The notes: generated from the letters alone by a model not told the origin. Shown: positions 11,369-22,240, counted from the stretch's first letter. The stretch is DNA of 64,000 bases from Epinephelus fuscoguttatus (GCF_011397635.1 NC_064752.1:6034607-6098606), one strand, 5' to 3'. Numbers and translations are program-made.

Positions 11369-12291
11369 AGGTGTGGACACACCAAACCGACATCAGAGAA
11401 CTAGCGGCGACGAAAGCCAACTGTTGCGTTGTCTATGTCGCCTCACGTCGCCCTGCATCAGTTGCATTTGAACACACTACACGGACTACGTCCGACGGCC
11501 AAGTGGCACGTACGTTCTGCGCCTGCGTGAGAGAGAGCGGAGTGACAGAGTGGTACATCCTGTCAGCCGAGGGGTTTCCTATCTGTGCAGCCGAACACCG
11601 CAGCACCTCCACAGACTATTACATCCAGACGGTCCTGGTGTGTCCTCCGCAGGCTCCACTTCACTCAGCTGCCCGACAAACCCGCTGTTTCTTCCCACTT
11701 TAACCTGAATAACAAACCAGGGCTCGGTGCTCCGGTTGGATCCAAACGGAGAGCCAGGGCTAGCTTAGAGACCAGCGGAGGCTAACTGGCTGTGCGCCCC
11801 TCTGTTATGCTGTGGCTAACACTCTGGAAGCCGCTCCCAGCTAGCTCCGGCTCTCCGTTTGAAGCCGGGGCTAGCTGGGAAGCTAGCGGAGGCTAACTGG
11901 CTGTGCTTCCCTCCGGTCATGCTGCGGCTAAAGCTCCACTAGCCTCACAGCTAGCTCCGGTTTGTTATTCAGGTTAAAGTGGGAAGAAGCAGCAGGTCTG
12001 TGGGCAGCTGAGTGAAGTGGAGCCTGAGGATGAAGCACTGGTTAGCACTGGTTTCACTACAGACAGATTCACTCGCTACAGGGGCGAGGGAATAAAACCT
12101 GAACAGCCAATCAGAGTGATCTCTTTCTCCGACTAGCTCTGCCGCCGATTCAACATGCTCAATTGGCCAAAAAGCCACCGACGCCGAAGGGCCAACAGTG
12201 CAGGACACACCGCAAAAACTAGGCTGACAGACGCTCACTGACGGCCCGACTTTGGTCGACGGCCGACCGTTGGCTTGGTGTGTCAGGGCCT
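11369..12291. mobile_element. PIF/Harbinger-like MITE with TAA target duplication and long internal foldback
   Basis: Inverted ends AGGTGTGGACACACCAAACC and GGCTTGGTGTGTCAGGGCCT are flanked by TAA (11366-11368) and TAA (12292-12294), the 3-base target duplication of PIF/Harbinger elements. The interior holds a second inverted repeat: 11651-11720 (GGCTCCACTTCACTCAGCTG onward) pairs with 11958-12026. Between these arms is a pair of related segments with GCGGAGGCTAACTGGCTGTG (11776 and 11884). Open frames here (for example 11371-11703 and 11969-12331) reflect the CpG- and GC-rich filler, not genes. Related decayed copies are at 35462-36936 and 37265-37345. Confidence 0.8.
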
Positions 12292-12899
12292 TAAGCCATA
12301 GTCGCCTGATTACACTCCTATCAGCCAACAAGATGTCTGCCTTCTCTCCAATAAAATGGAACTAGATGGCACTCTGCTTGTGGCACTCAAAGCGCTAAAA
12401 ACCTCAACAGCAATGTCTCCTTCCAGAAATCATGACCCAGTTACTCAAGATAATCCACACACCTTTTGTAAGCAGTTTCATGTAGGAACTATTTTCTGTC
12501 TACAGAACTACACCCGCCAACCGTATCACCAGACAGAAGAAAGCGTGCATCTGCTAATTTGTGGATCATCTTGAGTAACCAGGTCATGATTCCTGGAAAG
12601 AGACATTCCTGTTGAGTTTTCCGAATGTATTTTTTTTAGCGCTTTGAGCACCACAGGCTGAGTGCCCTCTAGTTCCATTATATTGGAGAGAAGGCAGATG
12701 TCTCTATGGCTGACATCTTCAACACTCAGCAACTCACACCAAAACAATTTTGAGTGATAAATGGAACGACAGGGAAAAGGAAGAAATGTTTATTTTTGAT
12801 TTTTGAATGAACTGTTCCTTAGCTTAGTTTAGGTAAATAGTACTAAAGACAGAGTAGAGGCGAGGCTGATGGTTGTAGACTTAAGGGATCAACACAGTG

Positions 12900-12975
12900 G
12901 TTACAGTTCATCCTGAGGGGGATATGAATGTGTGCGCCAAAGTTCATGGCAAACACGTTCATGTACGTTCATGTG
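12900..12975 (+). repeat. Fragment of a common fish interspersed repeat
   Basis: Contains TTCATCCTGAGGGGGATATG followed by a CAAAGTTCATGGCAA phrase, known from a widespread fish repeat. It is short, non-coding and diverged. Confidence 0.5.
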
Positions 12976-13019
12976 AATCGCCGCCTCCTCCCTCCTCTCG
13001 GAGCCCTTGGCCCTCCCTC

Positions 13020-13276
13020 CCTATAAAAGGCTACAGCCCGTGAGCAATGGCAGCGCGTATTTTCGAAATGAAATGGCAGAGAGTAGAATGTCCACCAGGA
13101 TCTGACATTACCTCTAAAGAAACAACGGTCGTTGGCGAAGAAGTTGTCGGATGAAGAAAGGGACAAAACTCGGATTAACACTGGCCTTGCATTTCCAAGG
13201 TGGAGAGCACTGCGAGAGCTAAAGGGGCTACAGTCTGACTCGGAGCTAGCTCTTCTTCTCCTGGACAGGTAGCCTA
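13020..13276 (+). pseudogene. ORF relic with TATA box, unknown family
   Basis: A TATA box (CCCTATAAAAGGC, 13019-13031) is followed about 25-30 bases on by an ATG region (13048-13090). After a frame break, one frame (about 13115-13273) reads KKQRSLAKKLSDEERDKTR, then a segment containing AFPRWRALRELKGL, and ends ALLLLDR-stop. Similar DKTRIN...FPRWR...LLD segments recur in many predicted fish proteins, which suggests a repetitive gene or a transposon-derived protein. I cannot assign a function. The upstream ATG is out of frame with this segment, so the copy looks broken. Confidence 0.4.
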
Positions 13277-13394
13277 AGTAACAACAGAGGAGCAGCAGAG
13301 GTAGAGGGAGGTGTGGCTCGTGACACACTTTGTTCTGGTCTACAGGCAGTGCACAACAGCAAACCTAGCGGTGAAACGATTTCGCTTTTTGCCC

Positions 13395-13726
13395 CTTTAA
13401 ATGTATCTGTTCAAAAAAGCCTTTTATTTGTTTTAGCACACTGCTTATTTTATATCTGTCTCATTTGATTATTTTTATTGTTTTTATCTTGTGTCGTCAT
13501 CAGTTATTGTATTCTTTTATTTACCTCAGCGCAATTTATAAGGCAATTAGTTGCCAATCTTTGCTTATCTGCATCAGTGACGGTATTTTATCTTATTTTA
13601 TTTCTTGTTCTTTGTATTTTTCTTAAAATTGCCTCATTTTATTTGCTTGAATTCTGTATTGTTTGTAATCCAGGATCAACCAGGTAAAGCACTTTGTAAA
13701 TTTGTTTTAAGGCTTTATAAATAAGG

Positions 13727-13759
<33 letters not shown>

Positions 13760-13765
13760 TATTAT
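13395..13765 (+). mobile_element. L2-like LINE 3' tail ending in (ATT)n
   Basis: T-rich sequence leading into AAAGCACTTTGTAAATTTG, a TTTATAAATAAGGTTTATT phrase and an (ATT)n run at 13730-13760. This is the typical 3' end of L2-type elements in fishes. The open frame at 13478-13687 lies wholly within this tail and is not a gene. Confidence 0.6.
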
Positions 13766-13785
13766 CTCTAACTTTTTAGCTAAAC

Positions 13786-14572
13786 TAGGGTGACCATATT
13801 TTGATTTCCAAAAAAGAGGACACTCGCCCCGGCCACGAGATACTCGTGATACTCGCCGTTTACTCGAAGATGCCTTATAATTTTAATATATTTAAAGTTT
13901 ATATGTAAAGTTTATATGTATGGTTACTCAACTTGCTTTTATCATGCCTAAAATAATAATCTTTTTACAAGTTTCAATTGTACAAAAATAAATATAAATG
14001 TAAAATAAATGTAAAATCTCTGGAATGAAATAATGATAGAAATAATGTCTCTTCTGTATTTGAAAAATCAGCTTGTAAAATAATAGCTATCTTTTCAAGT
14101 CTTACTGGACAAATAAATAAATAAATAATATGAAATAATGTTCTAAATAATACCTCTTCTGTATTAGAAAATCCAACTTTGAGCTCCCCAGCACCTTTAT
14201 TAGACACAGAATCATATGTGCCAGCTTTGCACACGGTGCACTCAGCCTCCCATATATCCCGACTGGGTCAGGACGGTAAGTTGGGAATTTTTTCTGCAGC
14301 TCATCTGTGAAGCTGCACTTGCGCTTCAGCATCTTGGAAGCTCAGGATAATGCTGCGCAGCGGGTGTCTGCTGCTTCCTCGTTATGAGTGTTGTGGATCT
14401 GCTGATAAGGCAGCCTCTCGGGGATTACACACACACACACACACACACATACACACACATACACACAAGGAAAACCGGACATTATCACCAATTTATAAAC
14501 ACCCCCTGGACGCCCTGGTCAGGACGTGAAAAGTGGACATGTCTGGGCAAAAGAGGACGTTTGGTCAGCCTA
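13786..14572. mobile_element. Non-autonomous hAT element with perfect 8-bp target duplication
   Basis: The left end TAGGGTGACCATATTTTGAT and the right end ACGTTTGGTCAGCCTA are the inverted termini of a common fish hAT family. Both ends are flanked by AGCTAAAC (13778-13785 and 14573-14580), an intact 8-base target-site duplication, which fixes the boundaries exactly. At 787 bases it has no transposase. A CA repeat (14426-14471) lies inside. Open frames at 13974-14332 on the - strand are fortuitous. Confidence 0.9.
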
Positions 14573-14580
14573 AGCTAAAC

Positions 14581-15478
14581 TATAGGCTCAAGTATGACTT
14601 GATAAAGTCATGACTGAAGCTCCCATTACGAACAGTTGTACCGAGCATGCTAGTAGAGCACACACAAAGGTAACAACAGGTGTTATGTGTAACAATCTGT
14701 AAACAAATCTAACTGAGGAGACTTTTCCCGAAGCACAGTTTGGGAAAATGTTAAGCATATATACTATGCACCTCACATCAGCCTATACAAATGATGCAGC
14801 CCTTTTCAAAACAAACACAACGCCTGAATAACCGTCTCTGCCTAAAGAGTCCCTGTTGCTAAACAAGTTCAGGTCTTTGTTTATGTTTGCTGTTCTCACA
14901 AACATTTATTTAAATTACTGCTGGAAATGTTCTCTAAGCTCCGTCTCTTACCGAACAGTTTGCATCAAATTTAGCAGCGTATGATACAAGTAATGGTTGT
15001 TTTTTTGTAGATAAATGCCTGAATATGTTAATGTGTCAAATCAGCAGAGCTGCAAACCTACAAAACAATAACCAACAGCGAGGTCTGGAGATAGCATATC
15101 TCTCTGTGCTACTTTAACACAAAGCCCTGGCTTATGTTTGACACTGTCTCTAATATATAAGCTCATGTTATGCATATACAGTAAAGACACATCAGAGGAT
15201 GTCGTAATCGCTTGGAAACATTTTGTCCTATGATGTCTGCTCTTTAACACCCAGGTCACGTGGATCGTGCCAGGATATACTGATGTTTACTGTGATGATT
15301 TTCACCACACTGCAACGTGTCATCTTCACAAATATGTGAGTGTAAATCAAAAAGGCTAAATGTTCAGAGTATAAAATATATACGCAGCTATAACCTCACA
15401 GAGTCAGCGGAGGAAAATCGAGTAGACAATTAAGTGTGTCAATATTTGAGACGTTGTTGACGCACTGGTTAGATGGTG
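14581..15478. other. Intergenic sequence without recognised features
   Basis: Unique-looking AT-rich DNA. No gene, RNA gene or repeat recognised. Confidence 0.5.
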
Positions 15479-15479
15479 T

Positions 15480-15514
<35 letters not shown>
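15479..15514. repeat. (CA)n microsatellite
   Basis: Uninterrupted CA run of about 18 units; a second, shorter CA run is at 15645-15669. Confidence 0.95.
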
Positions 15515-15515
<1 letters not shown>

Positions 15516-15731
15516 CTCAGAAAACATTATCAGTTGTTGTTCTTGTTGTTGTTGAGCAAGTTGTTATTGATGAACTTTGCTCTGTCAGCAGTTCTTCCAC
15601 TGTTTTTGTCCTAGAAAATTTGTAAACAGACTAAGCCACTTTCTCACACACACACACACACACACACATAAAAGGACGAAAGGTCATGTATTTGCAGCCA
15701 TGTGTTTATGTATGCATGCTTACAGGTATAG

Positions 15732-16230
15732 ACACCGATCAGCCAAAACATTAAAGCCACTGACAGGTGAAGTGAATAACTTTGATTATTTTGTTCCAAT
15801 GCATTGTTCTGCTGGGAAACCTTTGGTTCTGGCATTCATGTGGATACCACCTGACATGTTCCACCCACTCAAACACCGTTGCAGACCAAGTACCCCCCCT
15901 CATGGCAACAGTACTCCCCAATGGCAGTGGCCCCCCAGCAGGATAATGCACCATGTCACACTGCAAACATGGCTCAGGAATGGCCCAAGGAATGTGACAA
16001 AGACCTCAAGGTGTCAACCTGGCCTCCAAATTCCCCAGATCCCAATCTGAATGAGCATCTGTGGCACGTGCCATTAACCCACCTCACAACCCATTGGACT
16101 AAATGGATCTGCCGCCAACGCACTGGTGCCAGACACCGCAGGACACTCCCAGAGATCCTGTGTCCATGCCTCCACGGGTCAGAGCCAAGTCCGATCCAAG
16201 GAGGCCCCATCTTGACTGAAATAAAAGTAC
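15732..16230 (+). mobile_element. Tc1/mariner-superfamily fragment: left end plus transposase C-terminus
   Basis: Starts with the terminal repeat ACACCGATCAGCCAAAACAT. After an internal deletion, the frame from about 15930 reads QQDNAPCHTANMAQEW and STWPPNSPDPNLNEHLW. These are the last two parts of the DDE catalytic domain of Tc1-type transposases: D in QDNAP, and the NSPD...EHLW region. The rest of the C-terminus is scrambled (duplications and indels around 16085-16200) and the right terminal repeat is absent. It is an inactive relic. Confidence 0.85.
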
Positions 16231-16234
16231 TACT

Positions 16235-16650
16235 GTAAATCCTCAGTGTGACAGCACACTCAGATAAGATGGGACCAGGACTGTATAACAGCACATCTAC
16301 TGAATGTCCTTCTAAATAAACAGACCAAACTCCGTATCTGTTTTCAAAGTATTTTCTCTGAACACGATATCTGTGTTGTCACTGTTATCAGATAGCCGGG
16401 AGTTTCCTCTGTTTTTTATGTTTTATTACGACACACTGATGTTCTTGGTTCCATGACAATGTCCTTAATAGATTGTAAGAGTACAGAGAGGCTGAGATAT
16501 ATTAAAAATCTATGTTCAGTAAGTTGTGTTTTAATCCTATGACACATATGAGGCCCTGTTTTATTTGATTCAGCAGATCTTACCTTCTAAAACTTTTCTA
16601 TTTACAACACTTTGACCTACGTGTGGCACAACGTGCACTTTTGAACCAAG
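16235..16650. other. Intergenic sequence without recognised features
   Basis: AT-rich; nothing recognised. Confidence 0.5.
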
Positions 16651-16654
16651 TGTT

Positions 16655-17068
16655 AATCTCCGAGGCTGAAAGTCCCAAAAATGGCAGTTACTCTAACGGC
16701 CACTTGAGGCTGGCTCCAAAACAAAGTAAATCCCCTCAGACTGTCATATTAAAATATCCAAATTTACAGTAGAAGTAAATATGTTTGCAGCCTGCAAATG
16801 GTTTTGGTCTATGTAGCTAATTTCCTTGCTCATGACAACTGTATGGGGGATGAATTTTTTTTATAACTCCCTGTCTCTGAGGGGCGTCGCCACAGTCTGT
16901 GAATTGGACCCACTGCTAACTCCTCTACAGCTCCACCCACTCACCCACATATGGTCACTTCTTGCTCCAAAAGGAACAAGATGGCGATGGCTGAATGCTG
17001 ATCTCGAGGCTTCAAAATGACAGTCCACAAACCAATGGGTAACATCGCGGGAGCTACATCACAGTCAC
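16655..17068 (-). repeat. Dispersed repeat family 'gene-desert-type' copy 1 (shared with pck1 intron)
   Basis: The reverse complement shares phrases with 25555-26005 and 39195-40150: CCACAAACCAATGGGT (target-like start), a segment about AAGATGGCGATGG, TGGTCTATGTAGCTAATT, and GCCACTTGAGGCTGGCTC near 16705. It is non-coding. The family is common in percomorph fishes, but I cannot name it. Confidence 0.7.
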
Positions 17069-17262
17069 ATGGTTTGAACTCTGCTTGTGCCTTCCATTGA
17101 GATCAAACGCACAAAAGTTTTAGCAAAAATACACATTTGAGAAATACTGAGCATACAACTGGATAAATGAGACTTGTGAGCTGTGTGAGAGTTTGCAAAC
17201 AGATGTTTTGATATATATTTGCAGCCCCTTTTCTTCAGTTCATCAAGAATTTTCCCCAGATT

Positions 17263-18251
17263 CAACACATTCTCACTGCGTCCACGTCACATATTAATAT
17301 TTGGTTATGGACTTTCCTCGTCGAAATACAACGTCCAAGGTACCCTGGGTGTGTTGGTTGTTGACATTCTGGGACAACTTCAGTCTGTTACATGCATTGT
17401 CTTCTTTCAAAATACACTTCTGTTTTCACAGGAAATGGACAGTTTGCATATTCTCTCTTTCAAAATAAACACACTATGTCGATACAAAACTGCAAATTGA
17501 CTGTTTTTTTTCCTTCAACAACAAATGCGTGTGGTTATGTTTTGCCTACACATGCACATAGTTGGGTTTAGGAAAAACAAACAGGGTTTGGCTTTGGTGC
17601 ACACAACCCTGCAAAGTGGCCCACCAGAGGAAGGCCTTGAAGTACCAGTCCTTAGTCCAGGATTGTAAGGACAAGGATTGGCAGGCGTGGCTCTTCCCGG
17701 TGGAGATCGGTCGCAGAGGTTTCCCAGCCAAGTCAGCATGGCGATTGTTGTCAGCTCTGGGCCTTGACGACAGGGGCAAAAAACAAGCTGCTTGCAAGAT
17801 GGGGGAGGAGGCTGAACGAGCCTCCTGTTGGTTTTGGAATAAGAGAGAGGAGGAAAGCTGAAGGCCAGGAGCAGATAGGCAGTGATTTGACCAATCACTG
17901 CCGGCCCTCCAACTACACTGTGTTGTGGTTGAGGGCCGAAACACACAGTGAGAGTTGTGTACCACCTGATGATATCTGTTCCCAGCCAAAAGCTACAGTT
18001 ACCTTAGATAGGTGACAAAACAACGCACCTACAAGTGTATGTCACAAGCTTTACAATCACATGGGAAGCAAACACCAGCCTCCTGGGTGAGAGCTGGTGG
18101 TTGTTGGACCCATCCACCACCACTGCTACCCGCCCTATGTGAACTTTCACTGCCTTAACTTTCATTGCCCCGCCATGTTTCCCCCGGGTTTTTTCGTCTG
18201 TGTCTGACACCAGAAGTCACTGACTAATGACTTCGGAGTGAAACCAGGTTG
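17263..18251 (+). repeat. Copy B of the unnamed ~0.5-kb family, split by a LINE insertion
   Basis: The left end is CAACACATTCTCACTGCGTC and the right end is GACTTCGGAGTGAAACCAGGTTG, its imperfect inverted partner. Landmarks GGTACCCTGGGTGTGTTGG, CCTTCAACAAC, GGGTTTGGCTTT, GTTGTTGGACCCATCCACC, and CTGACACCAGAAGTCACTG appear in the family order. At GGCTTT (17590-17595) the copy is interrupted by a LINE fragment (17596-18047) and resumes with GCTTTACAATCAC. This copy shows both ends of the element. Confidence 0.8.
17596..18047 (+). mobile_element. LINE 3' fragment, ORF2 C-terminus (REL/R2-NeSL-like)
   Basis: The frame at 17615-17861 reads ALKYQSLVQDCKDKDWQAW, FPVEIGRRGF, SAWRLLSALGL and EEAERASCWFWNKREEES-stop. 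This matches the general pattern of the C-terminal region of fish LINE ORF2 proteins, where Y..LV..C...GW...PVEVG.RGF and AE.AS.WLW are conserved. I associate it with elements carrying a restriction-like endonuclease, with moderate confidence. A 3' UTR follows. It is inserted in repeat copy B with a short duplication (GCTTT at 17591-17595 and 18048-18052). Confidence 0.65.
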
Positions 18252-19235
18252 CTGTTTTTGGATTCTTCAGTCTCTAAAGAGGCATGTGAGAAAAGTTTTC
18301 TTCATGAAGACAATATGTGGCGAGTGATTCTTATACAAATGGTCATTTTATGGATGAAACAGAAACAGTGTCACCATACAAAGTAAAATGTCTTGCTCAG
18401 TTCAAACTTTGGCCACAATTCTTCGATAACCCAATTTAAAAAGTTTGTATATTTTCTGTGTTTGTTACTTTTTGGGCACTCTGGGGCAGCGGAACAATCT
18501 GAAAACACAACACCGATATACACCTGACAAAGCTGCTAAGTTGTTGCTCATTTACATAATCATCCCGCTGGAGTTGCTTTTAAGTCCACCTGGTGAATTG
18601 TTTTTCTCTGGTTTGCTTGTCGCCGACCCTTGAGACAAATATCAGCCTCTTTAGCTGCTAAATTCTCAACATAACAGAAAATCCATACTTGGGTCACCTG
18701 ATGACACGTGAGCCGCTTCCATGACAAAACTGGTCAGTTAACCCTGAGTTGAGATTCTTTTGTCACTTTTGCCTATCCCAGCATGCATTGGGTGAGAGGT
18801 ACAGTCTGCCAGGGAACTATTAAATACTTATATTATTGTACAAATGTTTCCTTCTACTACTTATGTTGCTGTCACCACCTCACCCAAAGTCTTCGTCTGC
18901 GTTCAGTGCTTTAGGTTTTTTATTCTGATGCTACAAACGTTAGCAAGCGTGAGTGTCACCAAAGTTTAGTGACCAGGTTAAAGATCCTCTGTTTTATCAC
19001 TGCTGACTGTTGCACAACTGACTGAATATTGTCCATAAAACACTTGAGCAGTGGCTGTTGTGTAACTTTAAGAGCCATTATCATGCAGGTTGTTTTCCTG
19101 CCTGTTTCTCTTGTTGCGCAGCATTTAATCAGACTCTCTGTGAAGTTATGATTGGTCACTGTATCAGTGCTGAGGTCAAGTACAGGCGGGACACAACACA
19201 AGAAAAAAAATCCCCAGAAAGCTGCCATATTAGCA
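18252..19235. other. Intergenic sequence without recognised features
   Basis: No exon or named repeat recognised; a decayed (ACT)n-like stretch follows at 19236-19380. Confidence 0.5.
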
Positions 19236-19382
19236 CCACTACTACTACTACTTATACCCTCCTACGATCACCCATGGTAACTACTACTGTTGGGGCACTA
19301 TAATACTGCTACTACTACAAGCACAACACAGAAGAACAATTGCACTTGTTCCATCTCCTGCACCGGCAACTACAACTACTGC

Positions 19383-20063
19383 CAGTGGCATGCAAATGTT
19401 TGGGCACCCCTGCTCAAAATGTCTTTCCTGTAGGGAGTGAAGAAGATGAGCTTGTTTCCAAAAGGCATGCAGTTAAGCAAGATTACTTTAAATTTCAATC
19501 TGTTGCAGTTTCAAAATAACAAAAAGGAAAAGGGCCTGAAGCTAAAGTTTGAGCACCCTGCATCAGTACTTAGCAGCGCCCGCTTTGGGAAGTATCACAG
19601 CTTCTAGACGTTTTTTGTATCCAGCTCAGAGTCTTTCAGTTCTTGTTTGCAGGATTTTCACCCATTCTTCCTGCAAAAGACTTCTAGCTCTGTGAGATTG
19701 TTGGGCCGTCTTCATGCACTGCTCTTTAAAATCTATCCACAGATGTTTAAGGATGTTCCGGTTGGTGGACTGTGAGGGTCATGGCAATCGTTGTCCTGTT
19801 GTAGAAGCCATCCTCGCTTCATCTTCAGCTTTTTTACAGATGCTGTGATGTTTGCTTCTTGAATTTGCTGGAATTTAACTGAATCCATTCTTCCCTCTAC
19901 CTGTGAAATGTCCCCCGTGCCACTGGCTGCAACACAAGCTCAAAGCATGATCCATCCACCCCCACGTTTAACAGCTGGACAGGTGTCCCTTCTGCCCTTC
20001 TGGTGGTTCGCAGGAACTGGGGGGGATGATAGGAAGGGTTGAGGGGTTGAGTAGGTGGGGACC

Positions 20064-20096
<33 letters not shown>

Positions 20097-21206
20097 GCGC
20101 ATCTGTGTATCTCTATATCTGTGTACTTATGTGCATATGTGTAGATGTATGCATGTGTGTAGATATGTGTATGTGTACATTGTATGTATAATTCAACATT
20201 GATGGGGCTGATATTTGTCTGCATCTTGCTTGACAGAATCGAATTTCTACAGAACTGTAGCACAGACTTTCTTTTCAGTCTCCTTTGGCTCTTGACCTTC
20301 TTCGTATTTCCTGTTTGTGTGGGGTTTTTTTCATTTTGTACTGGAGCCAATGTTATATGTAATTTGTTGTGCACATAACCCCCTTATTGTGCTATTGTCT
20401 TATAAAAATAAAAGAAAAACTTGATCTCAAAAAGTTCTACTCTAACGTCATCAGTCCACAGGACTTGTTTCCAAAAAGCATCAGGCTTGTTTCAATGTTC
20501 CTTTGCAAACTTCTGATGCTGAATTTTGTGGTGAGGACACAGGAAAGGTTTTCCTCTGATGACTCTTCCATGAAGGTCATATTTGTGCAGGTGTAGAACA
20601 GTGCACCACCACTCCAGAGTCTGGGAAATCGTCCTGCAGGTCTTTTGCAGCCAAACAGGGTTTTGATTTGCCTTTCTAACAATCCTACCAGCAGCTCTCT
20701 CTGAAAGTTTTCCTGGTCGTCCAGACCTCCTCTTGACCTCCACATTTGTTGTAAACTACCATTTCTTAATGACATTATGAACCGAGGAAACAGTTCCCTG
20801 AAAACACTTTGCTATCTTCTTATAGTCTTCTCCTGCTTTGTGGACATCAGTTATTTTAGTTTTCAGAGTGCTAGGCAGCTGTTTAGAGGAGCCCATGGCT
20901 GCTGATTGACGGGGCAAGGTTTCAGGAGTCAGAATATTTAGAAAGCTTTGAAATTTGCATCACCTGTGCTTTCCTAACGATGACTGTGAACAAGCCAGAA
21001 CCCTAACAAGCTAATTAAGGTCTGAGACCCTGGTAAAAGTTGTCTGAGAGCTCAAATGTCTAGAATTGTATGCGACAAAGATAACACACTGATCTTGCTT
21101 AAAATGTTGAAAATCATGTCTCATCTTTAAATTCATGTCTTTTGGAAATCAGCTCATCTTCTACTTACTTAACCACCAGGGGTGCCCAAACTTTTGCATG
21201 CCACTG
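19383..21206 (-). mobile_element. Nearly full-length, inactive Tc1/mariner-like transposon
   Basis: The ends CAGTGGCATGCAAATGTTTG and CAAACTTTTGCATGCCACTG are inverted copies. TA follows the right end, though the left flank is mutated. The transposase is on the - strand. From ATG at 20895-20897 it reads MGSSKQLPSTLKTKITDV, then AGEDYKKIAKCFQGTVSSV (helix-turn-helix), a premature stop, KRRSGRPGKLSERAAGRIV (GRPR-like hinge and second HTH), KTCRTISQTL, another stop, and LDAFWKQVLWTDDVRVE with the first catalytic D region. About 0.43 kb of foreign sequence (20005-20440) splits the gene. The element is clearly dead. Confidence 0.85.
20005..20440 (+). mobile_element. Insertion within the Tc1 element, with GT-rich tract and LINE-like 3' tail
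   Basis: This segment interrupts the Tc1 transposase gene. It contains a GT/GTAT-rich tract (20064-20195), then T-rich sequence and an end reading TTATAAAAATAAAAGAAAAACTTG, similar to the A-rich 3' end of a non-LTR retroelement. The clade is not identifiable. Confidence 0.5.
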
Positions 21207-22240
21207 TACTGAAATATACGCATATATATATAGACATAAGATTCTTGGCTTCGAAATAAGCAAGATGCATTTTAATTCAGGGCCGAACTATTATTAAATA
21301 TTCAAATATATTCCTAATTTTCTGCTTTCTTTTAAAGGAGTTTCCAGTACAGCACAAATGCTCCCTGTAGATAATCAGCATATCAGCCTCTTCAAAGACT
21401 GAGTAAAGAACTTTCCCAGTCTGATCGTGACAACTGGTACAACTGGTTTTATTACTGCTGAAACTTCTACTTCTGTATTAATACTTCTTACTTTACTGCA
21501 ACACTCACTTTTACCCTTAAAAGCTGAATGTGTCTTCACTCAGAGAGTTTTTGTAACTGCTACATACACATCTATGCACACACACGCCTACACACACTCA
21601 CACACACACACACACACACACATTTCCCTAGCTGACCTTTGACTGCATGAGGGCGAGCCTCCGTCTGTCATCCAATAGAGTGGAGGCAGAGAAGAGGAGG
21701 CACAGAAGGTGCTGCCCTTACACACACCAGACTGGACGCTGTCGAACGCTGTGCTTACATCAGTTAGTAATGTGGGTCAAAGTTCAACAGCAGCGGGAGG
21801 TTTCCACACCCAGAGAGCAGAGAGAGACGGAAAGAATTAATGTTGCAGGATTGTTTGTCTGGTTACATCAGGGCTTATCTGAGCTGAAAGATGATTAACA
21901 ATTAAAAAGTGTTGAAAGAAAAGACACCCAAATGCACTTTTTTTAACAGCTGAGACTGTTTATAAAGAAAGTTTTGAACACGTCACCTATTTTGTTTGAT
22001 TTTTCACAACACTTCTGACTCTACCCAGACTGCAGGGACGTTTGAAACAAAAAAATGAAGCATGATTTCAGTGGGAAAACGATCAAACTGTACAGCTGGG
22101 CGTTATCACTCTTACTTTCCTATTCATAGGAGTGTGTCATAGAGCGAGATAGTGCCAGCAGTGGTGAGGACAAAACTGTCTGTCTCTCTCCTTGGGATCT
22201 GAGCCCAGCTATCAGTGTTCAGCCACCGGCAGAGGGAACC
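21207..22240. other. Upstream region of pck1 without recognised genes
   Basis: Contains a CA repeat (21576-21621). The rest is unique-looking. Open frames 21427-21642 and 21647-21898 lack features of a gene. Distal regulatory sequence for pck1 is possible but not demonstrable by eye. Confidence 0.5.

Larger units (their letters stand above)
10401..12320. mobile_element. hAT-like element (TAGGGGTGTAACGAT ends) nested in the foldback
   Basis: The left end reads TAGGGGTGTAACGATCCATC (from about 10403), a frequent fish hAT terminus. A decayed matching right end, GATTACACTCCTA, is at about 12307-12319. Between them are unique AT-rich sequence, a SINE-like repeat (11134-11365) and a Harbinger MITE (11369-12291). 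No target-site duplication can be recognised any more, so the exact ends are approximate. No transposase frame survives. Confidence 0.55.
10316..12819. mobile_element. Foldback element (GGGACAGTTCACCCC termini), split by nested elements
   Basis: The left end (10316) reads GGGACAGTTCACCCC after TTAA. The right end (about 12800-12819) reads GAATGAACTGTTCC before TTAG, the matching inverted terminus. The left piece (10316-10396) contains TTTATCAATCTAGATTGTGT. The rest resumes at about 12328 with AAGATGTCTGCCTTCTCTCC and is itself a long inverted repeat: 12330-12480 pairs with 12560-12705 (AGCGCTTTGAGCACCACA opposite TGTGGCACTCAAAGCGCT). About 1.93 kb of other elements sits between. A partial second copy is in a pmepa1 intron at 61681. 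The TTAA-like flanks suggest a Kolobok or piggyBac type; this is inference. Confidence 0.75.

Noticed and set aside
11371..12331. Several GC-rich open frames
   Set aside because: They fall inside the Harbinger-like MITE and its foldback and match no protein. Decayed copies elsewhere do not keep the frames.
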